A program made the translations under genes and the position numbers. Below are positions 6,298-10,582 of a stretch of 10,582 nucleotides of DNA, in pieces (position 1 is the stretch's first letter; each line of letters opens with the position of its first letter). A model generated the notes under the pieces. It saw nothing but the letters and a program-made list of their open reading frames with translations, searched no databases and was not told the DNA's origin. The stretch covers positions 1 through 10,582 of the forward strand of contig JADZFP010000626.1 in the NCBI GenBank assembly GCA_020849825.1, in the 5' to 3' direction. Origin of the DNA: Saprospiraceae bacterium. Its GTDB lineage: Bacteria > Bacteroidota > Bacteroidia > Chitinophagales > Saprospiraceae.

Positions 6298-7878
6298 ATG
6301 AAAAAGGTCTTTATCAGACTCTCCTCGATCTGCCTGTTCTTTCTGATCGCTTACCCTTATGCCAAGGCGCAGGTGATTGTCAACCCTGCGATCATTTCAA
6401 ACTTCGATGGCGGCGGCCGCATTCTTTTTGCACAAGGTGAAACAGCGCAAAATCCGGCTATCGGGTTTACCGGGGCCGGCGGCGGCAGCCTCAACGACGG
6501 CGGCGGCGGCAACGGTATCTTCCGGCCGGCGGCCAACACCATGGCTTTTGCCACCAGCAGCGCCGAACGCATGCGTATCAGCTCCGGCGGCGCAGTGGGC
6601 ATCGGCACTGGTAACAATACACCGTCTCAACGCCTCCAGGTATCGGGCGGCAACCTGCTGCTCGATTACTCCACCGGCGGCGGCGTCGGCAACCTGTTCT
6701 TCGGCGGCGTGACCACGTCGAGCCAAAACGGCCTGCGCCTTTCTTTCTTCAACAGCGCCGGCGCAGGGTTTAAAAACGGCTTTATCGACGTGCGCACGGC
6801 GGGTGGCACCGCCCAGGACGGCCTGATCTTCCGGGTCGACGGCACCATCGGCGGTACCGAACGCATGCGTATCTGCGCCAACGGCAACGTGGGTATCAAT
6901 ACGCCTGCGCCGGCGACAAAACTGCACCTCAGCACGGCAGCGAGCAACGACGGTATCCGCGTCACCCAGACGGGTACCTCTGCCGCCACCCTCTCGCTGC
7001 TCGCCAGCGGCGCCGGCGCCAAAAACTGGTCGTTCCATTCCACCGGCCCGGGCAACGTACAAGGCGCAGGTCACCTCCTTTTCTGGGACTGGACGGCCAA
7101 TGCCGAACGCATGCGCATCGACAACGTTGGCAATGTGGGCATCGGTCTCACGGCCAATCCGGGTACCTATCGCCTCTACGTGGGTGGCAGCGGTTACTAT
7201 TCCGGCGGCCTGTTCGTCGCTTCCGATCGCCGTTTCAAATCGGATATCCGCGCCCTCGACGGCGCCCTGGCTACCGTGACGCGCCTCCGCGGCGTGCAGT
7301 ACCAATACCGCCAGTCCGAATTTGCCGAACGCAATTTCCCCGGCGGCAAAACCGACGGCTACGTGGCCCAGGAATTCCGAGAAGTGCTGCCTGAACTCGT
7401 GCAGGAAGGCCCCGACGGCTACCTGGCCGTCAACTACCTGGGCGTCATCCCCGTGCTGACCGAAGCGGTGAAAGAACTGAAAACGGAAAAAGACGAAGAG
7501 ATCGAAGCCCTCGAAACCCGCATTGCCGAGCAAGACAAGCAGATCGAGGCCCTCGAAGCCCGCCTGGCCCGCCTCGAAGCGGCGCTCGACCGCTCCGCCG
7601 CACCCGCCGCGCCGCTCCAGATTCAGATGAGCAACCAGCCCAATCCGTTTTCCGGAACAACCATGATCAATTGCAACATCCCGGAAACTGTTCGCTCCGC
7701 CGAACTCGTGGTGACCGACATGAGCGGCCGCGAAATCACACGCCGTACGGTGACAGACCGGGGCCAGATCAGCGCCGACCTGAACCTCTCGGGCGCTCCC
7801 GCCGGTACCTACGTATGCACCCTGCGCGCCGACGGGAAAGCAGCCGGCTCGCTGAAAATCGTGCAGAACGGGAATTGA
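6298..7878 (+). CDS. Secreted tail-fibre-like protein: S74 chaperone domain plus T9SS tail
   Basis: The product has 526 residues. A signal peptide covers about 1-24 (basic KK, hydrophobic core, cleavage near AKA-Q). Residues about 25-300 form a low-complexity, Gly/Asn-rich fibre stalk. It carries three ERMRI-type units (from residues 90, 188 and 270), each followed by a GxVGI turn, as in phage-tail-fibre-like proteins. From about 307 comes a peptidase S74 intramolecular chaperone domain: SDRRFK, with Ser309 and Lys314 in the spacing of the catalytic Ser/Lys pair of endosialidase-type chaperones, then DGYVAQEFREVLPELV and LAVNYLGVIPVLTEAVKEL. A heptad-repeat coiled coil follows (about 393-431), which should trimerise. 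Residues about 448-526 are a T9SS type A sorting tail (PNPFSG start, AGTYVCTLRADG near the end). The expected product is a trimeric fibre exported across the outer membrane. It is not part of a phage cluster; no other phage gene is visible. Confidence 0.9.
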   Translation: MKKVFIRLSSICLFFLIAYPYAKAQVIVNPAIISNFDGGGRILFAQGETAQNPAIGFTGAGGGSLNDGGGGNGIFRPAANTMAFATSSAERMRISSGGAVGIGTGNNTPSQRLQVSGGNLLLDYSTGGGVGNLFFGGVTTSSQNGLRLSFFNSAGAGFKNGFIDVRTAGGTAQDGLIFRVDGTIGGTERMRICANGNVGINTPAPATKLHLSTAASNDGIRVTQTGTSAATLSLLASGAGAKNWSFHSTGPGNVQGAGHLLFWDWTANAERMRIDNVGNVGIGLTANPGTYRLYVGGSGYYSGGLFVASDRRFKSDIRALDGALATVTRLRGVQYQYRQSEFAERNFPGGKTDGYVAQEFREVLPELVQEGPDGYLAVNYLGVIPVLTEAVKELKTEKDEEIEALETRIAEQDKQIEALEARLARLEAALDRSAAPAAPLQIQMSNQPNPFSGTTMINCNIPETVRSAELVVTDMSGREITRRTVTDRGQISADLNLSGAPAGTYVCTLRADGKAAGSLKIVQNGN

Positions 7879-7887
7879 TTTTTTTAA

Positions 7888-7924
7888 CTGAAGATTTGAG
7901 GATGCGAGGATTCGAAGATTCGAG
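7888..7924 (+). repeat. Short degenerate direct repeats, GAGGATTCGAAG type
   Basis: Starting 10 nt after the fibre-gene stop, a motif of about 8-11 nt recurs: GAAGATTTGAG (7890-7900), GATGCGAG (7901-7908), GATTCGAAGATTCGAG (7909-7924). The units are variants of GA(A/G)GATTYGAG in tandem. The tract lies only 14 nt from the palindromic element at 7939, and the two may be parts of one composite intergenic repeat. It is not coding in any sensible frame. Confidence 0.5.
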
Positions 7925-7938
7925 TGCATCCTGATGGT

Positions 7939-8032
7939 ATTTCCCGCAGATTTTCGCGAAGGAGTGGCAGATTGGGCAGACATCAGAACCTGTCCAAATC
8001 TGCGCGTCCGTCCGCGTTGGTCTGCGGGAAAT
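7939..8032. repeat. Palindromic intergenic element 2 (CGCAGATT type)
   Basis: The outer arms ATTTCCCGCAGA (7939-7950) and 8021-8032 pair perfectly over 12 bp, and an inner block GCAGATT (7967-7973) pairs with 7997-8003. The element shares with element 1 (213-296) the left core CGCAGATTTT followed by a CGC block, and in the right arm AAATCTGCG followed by a TCC(A/G)TCCGC stretch. The outermost arms differ between the copies (CCAGCGGAT in the first, TTTCCCGCAGA in the second). It lies between two co-directional genes, so it could also affect read-through or mRNA 3' stability for the fibre gene. Confidence 0.75.
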
Positions 8033-8161
8033 AAAATATTGCCAAACACCCCGTTTTTCTCACCTTTAAGGGTAACAACAAGTTGAATTGGAGGATTTAC
8101 AATAAAAATTAGCCGCACCTGATCGCCTGATTGCATTGTCCACTTTCAAACTTTATGCCTT
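8033..8161 (+). promoter_or_regulatory. Probable leader/promoter region of the 8162 gene
   Basis: The 129 nt between the palindromic element and the ATG at 8162 are AT-rich, as expected for a promoter. I see no good TTTG/TAnnTTTG pair. A GGAGG at about 8091-8095 is too far from the ATG to be its ribosome binding site and has no start codon at a suitable distance. An out-of-frame ATG lies 7 nt before the chosen start. No hairpin of note was found here. Confidence 0.3.
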
Positions 8162-10180
8162 ATGAAAAAATCCATCGCCCGCCACTGGCTGATCCCGGCG
8201 GTAATCGTGTTGAGCGCATCGGTCTATTTTTCGTTCAACTGGCCTTCAGGCGGGCCAACCCTGAATGCTCCAACGGTGCAGTATAATTCAGTGAAAAACC
8301 AGTACGAATACTTTTTTACCCTCGGGTCGTTGCCGACACCCGCCGATTCGTTCGACGCTTCGCATACCCTTGTCGTGCCGGCCGCCAACGATTTCGACAA
8401 CTGGCGCGTTTTGGCCACTTTTGACGACGGTACCTACTGGATGGGAACCAAAGCGGCCTTCGAATCGACGGGTTTTGCCTTCGAACAAACCGGCAACCAC
8501 AGCGTACAGGTAGAAGTAGCGCCGACGTACGACGACACCAACACCAACCCCGGCCGCATTGCCAACGGATCGTTTAACGTCAATTCCGCGCATAGTACGC
8601 CCGGCGCCGCCGCACAGCGCACGCCGGCCATGCCCGCCGGCTCGATGGTCCGGCTCGGCAGCTCGCTCAGTCCGCGCAAGGGGAATATCCTGACCTACAT
8701 CATCGAGTATCAGAACCCGACCGACGGGCGTTGCGACAACCTGAACGGCGACCTGAAACTGTATGTCGATAAAAACGTGATCAACTACGACGTCACCGAT
8801 GAATTTGAAACCTCCACCGCCGCTACGGCAGCCGACGTGACCCTCAACGGGGTGGTGTACAAAGAAATCACCCTGCCGTTTCAAAACCTGAACCGGGGCG
8901 CCCGGCGCAATGCTTTCGTGCGCTGCACGACATCCACGGCGGTCAATACCGCGACGCATTACAATACGCCCTGGGTGGATTTTATCGCGCCGCAAAGTCC
9001 TGCTTGTGGGGTGGCCATACAGGCCCAATCGTCGCTGCCGTCGCAGACCATCGTCGATTCGCACGACCCCAATAACAAGGTCGTTGCTGAACAGAACATC
9101 TGCATGACCCAGGATTCGGTGACTTTTACCGTTACTTTTCAGAACAACGGCACCGGCCCGACCGACAAAATCGTCGTGGAAGACGAGTTGCACTACCTGT
9201 TGAAAAATGAATCACCCAAACTGATCAAATGGCCGACTGCCCAAATGCCCGTCGTCTCGCCGCCCGGAAACGACCGGAAAGTGGTATTTACACTCGATCC
9301 CTACGCCTTGCGCGGCTTGAACGAGGAGGGGCTGAATACCTCTTTTTCCGAAGCGGATACAAAAGCCTCCATCTCTTTCCGCTGCGCTATTGATCCGGTC
9401 AAAGCGGCCCAATACCCCTGCAATGCCATCCTCAACCGCGCCCGCATCCGTTTCGATTGCAACCCCTGGATGGAAACTGACCTGGCAGCGGCCTATATCA
9501 ACTGTCAAAGTTGCGACACCTGCCTGACCGTTGCCGATTCCGCCTATTTCGTCAACGACACCTTTCCGGTCAATGGTATTCCCATCCTCACGCCCGGCTT
9601 GATCGATCTGATCCAGTCACCCCCCTTTACTTTTGGTTTCAACAAACAATTGTGGTACCCTGGGGCCGATCTGAACCAACCCACCGATCTCAACCCGGTC
9701 TTCTCCAACCCGAAACACCAGCAATACACCCTGATCGTGTCGCAGGGCAATACGGCAACTACCTGCACCCGCGGCCGGCTCGATATTACCTACGACAACG
9801 ATTGCGACCTGGGTATTCAGGTCAATACCTCCGGCCTCCAGATCGACCCTTGCACCGGTGTGGTCAACGGAACCCTGACCGCCACGGCCACCGGCAACCA
9901 TTCGGGCAACCTGCAATGGCACGAGTGCCCCGAGAATGGTTTGAGCATGAGCCGCCAATTGGTCAACACCACCCAGTTGAAATACTATTTCGGCCTCACC
10001 GACGAAGACACCGGTTGCAGTGCCGAGATCATCTACGAAATCAAACTGCCGCCCTGCAATAATGGCGGCGGCGGTGGCGGGTGTTTTGGCAATGTTTCCT
10101 GGCCTGCCGCGGCTGCCGCGGTTGCCGCGCTGCTGTTGTTAATAAGGCTGGTTGGCCGCCGTTTCCTGAAAAAAAGTTAA
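8162..10180 (+). CDS. Cys-rich surface protein with Gly-Cys/transmembrane/basic C-terminal tail
   Basis: The product has 672 residues. The N-terminus MKKSIARHWLIPAVIVLSAS is a signal peptide or signal anchor. At about 83-125 there is a PKD-like beta-sandwich (ATFDDGTYWMGT, TGNHSVQVEV). Residues 302-447 form a DPNNK...FTVTFQNNGTGPTDK...ARIRFDCNPW domain. It has the same signature as the domain near the end of the T9SS protein at 303-3182. CQSCDTC follows (Cys448, 451, 454). At about 498-530, WYPGADLNQPTDLNPVFSNP...YTLIVS resembles the Ig-like units of adhesins and gliding-motility proteins. I count 17 Cys, suggesting disulfides outside the cytoplasm. The C-terminus has six Gly (635-640), Cys641, a hydrophobic helix (about 645-665) and a basic end RRFLKKS. 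There is no T9SS tail. The tripartite end suggests membrane anchoring or processing by an intramembrane sorting protease. The ligand is unknown. Confidence 0.85.
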   Translation: MKKSIARHWLIPAVIVLSASVYFSFNWPSGGPTLNAPTVQYNSVKNQYEYFFTLGSLPTPADSFDASHTLVVPAANDFDNWRVLATFDDGTYWMGTKAAFESTGFAFEQTGNHSVQVEVAPTYDDTNTNPGRIANGSFNVNSAHSTPGAAAQRTPAMPAGSMVRLGSSLSPRKGNILTYIIEYQNPTDGRCDNLNGDLKLYVDKNVINYDVTDEFETSTAATAADVTLNGVVYKEITLPFQNLNRGARRNAFVRCTTSTAVNTATHYNTPWVDFIAPQSPACGVAIQAQSSLPSQTIVDSHDPNNKVVAEQNICMTQDSVTFTVTFQNNGTGPTDKIVVEDELHYLLKNESPKLIKWPTAQMPVVSPPGNDRKVVFTLDPYALRGLNEEGLNTSFSEADTKASISFRCAIDPVKAAQYPCNAILNRARIRFDCNPWMETDLAAAYINCQSCDTCLTVADSAYFVNDTFPVNGIPILTPGLIDLIQSPPFTFGFNKQLWYPGADLNQPTDLNPVFSNPKHQQYTLIVSQGNTATTCTRGRLDITYDNDCDLGIQVNTSGLQIDPCTGVVNGTLTATATGNHSGNLQWHECPENGLSMSRQLVNTTQLKYYFGLTDEDTGCSAEIIYEIKLPPCNNGGGGGGCFGNVSWPAAAAAVAALLLLIRLVGRRFLKKS

Positions 10181-10214
10181 AATTGCCGGCAAAACTCCAC
10201 GAATGCCGGCTGCC

Positions 10215-10582
10215 ATGAAACGAATCTTTGCCTACCTTTTGCTGCTGTCCCTCGGGCTTTGGCCCCTGTTGCAGGGACAGCAGCAAACTGCCACACCACC
10301 AACTTCCGATGCCCTGACCGATTCACTGATCACGCTGAAACGCTACGACGAAGCGGCCATCCGCTTGTTTGAGCAGCGCAGGGGCGACAGCCTGTCCGGT
10401 AATTGGCCTGATTATCAGCAGCGTACGATCAAACTGGCCGATGTGCTCTCCAGACAATTAAAGTATGAGGAAGTACACGCGCTGCTCGACCAAAGCCTTG
10501 GCGTTTTTGCCAAAAACAACATGGGCGGGCATCCTTTTGCCGCCAAACTATGGTCGTGGCACGCCTTGACCTATGCCCGGCA
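10215..10582 (+). CDS. N-terminal part of an exported helical-repeat (TPR-like) protein, 3' truncated
   Basis: The frame is open from the ATG at 10215 to the right edge, giving about 122 residues. An in-frame ATG at 10203 exists (MPAAM...), but starting at 10215 puts MKR directly before the hydrophobic core IFAYLLLLSLGLWPLL, a good signal peptide cleaved near QGQ. The mature part is helical and resembles TPR pairs: DALTDSLITLKRYDEAAIRLFEQ, then YQQRTIKLADVLSRQLKYEEVHALLDQ. Exported TPR proteins of this type in Bacteroidota often end in a CHAT protease domain, but that part would lie outside the window, so this is only a guess. The gene starts 34 nt after the 8162 gene on the same strand and may be co-transcribed with it. 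A perfect inverted repeat lies in the signal-peptide codons (10238-10287). There is no Shine-Dalgarno sequence. Confidence 0.8.
   Translation, partial: MKRIFAYLLLLSLGLWPLLQGQQQTATPPTSDALTDSLITLKRYDEAAIRLFEQRRGDSLSGNWPDYQQRTIKLADVLSRQLKYEEVHALLDQSLGVFAKNNMGGHPFAAKLWSWHALTYAR
10238..10287 (+). repeat. Perfect 15-bp inverted repeat inside the start of the last gene
   Basis: TTTGCTGCTGTCCCT (10238-10252) is the exact reverse complement of 10273-10287, with 20 nt between. Inside this loop a second small stem forms, GGGC (10254-10257) with GCCC (10262-10265) around TTTG. The mRNA would fold into a stable hairpin beginning about 23 nt after the first base of the ATG, within the signal-peptide codons. 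Leu CTG and Gln CAG codons are complementary, which favours such pairing by chance, but 15 bp without a mismatch is more than codon bias readily explains. Confidence 0.75.

Noticed and set aside
6298..7878. Possible prophage or contractile injection system because of the tail-fibre-like protein
   Set aside because: No baseplate, sheath, capsid, integrase or lysis gene is visible nearby, and the protein has its own signal peptide and T9SS tail, so it is a secreted cell protein.
8084..8110. TTGAAT...ATAAAA resembling a sigma-70 promoter, and a GGAGG resembling a ribosome binding site
   Set aside because: Enterobacterial promoter consensus does not apply to Bacteroidota primary sigma factors, and the GGAGG is about 66 nt from the ATG with no start codon at a usable distance.
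6397..8136. Long minus-strand open frame (579 codons) over the fibre gene and the repeat region
   Set aside because: It is antisense to the fibre gene and begins within intergenic DNA containing the palindromic element. The plus-strand frame has a signal peptide, S74 domain and T9SS tail, while this frame has no coherent domain.
8288..9193. Minus-strand open frame (301 codons) inside the 8162 gene
   Set aside because: It is antisense to the Cys-rich surface protein, with no domain pattern of its own.
10181..10214. TTGCCGGCAA palindrome after the 8162 gene as a terminator
   Set aside because: It is only 10 bp with no loop and no following T run, and the next gene starts 22 nt later. Read-through into the next gene is more likely.

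Overview
The window looks like a chromosomal segment of a member of the Bacteroidota, most plausibly a Saprospiria/Lewinella-type organism. The main reasons are two proteins with C-terminal type IX secretion (T9SS) sorting domains, a surface-protein domain with a DPN(D/N)K...FQNxGT...FDxN signature that is common in this phylum, an S74 'tail fibre' chaperone protein, gene starts without clear Shine-Dalgarno sequences, and AT-rich intergenic DNA between GC-rich genes. The taxonomic call is inference. There are no RNA genes, insertion sequences, phage gene clusters or CRISPR arrays that I can see.

Layout from left to right: the 3' end of a small unidentified gene (+, to 203); a palindromic intergenic element (213-296); a large secreted T9SS surface protein on the minus strand (303-3182); an AT-rich divergent promoter region with two perfect palindromes (3183-3367); a conserved helical protein of unknown function (+, 3368-4765) that meets, tail to tail with a 4-nt overlap, a minus-strand pair coding for an ECF sigma factor (5533-6102) and a membrane-anchored TPR protein that looks like its anti-sigma partner (4762-5520); a second divergent control region (6103-6297); a secreted S74/coiled-coil/T9SS fibre protein (+, 6298-7878); a repeat-rich gap with a second palindromic element related to the first (7879-8161); a Cys-rich surface protein with a Gly-Cys/transmembrane/basic C-tail (+, 8162-10180); and the start of an exported helical-repeat protein that runs off the window (+, from 10215).

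The theme is cell envelope and surface display. Three proteins carry export signals plus a surface-retention device, and the sigma/anti-sigma pair could in principle respond to envelope state and control neighbours, although the sequence does not prove that link. The most unusual points are the MYXO-CTERM-like tail on the 8162 protein in an organism that otherwise uses T9SS tails, a perfect 15-bp inverted repeat inside the signal-peptide codons of the last gene, the placement of a T9SS tail behind a potentially self-cleaving S74 domain, and two related palindromic intergenic elements. I did not find convincing evidence for a complete, previously undescribed multi-gene system.
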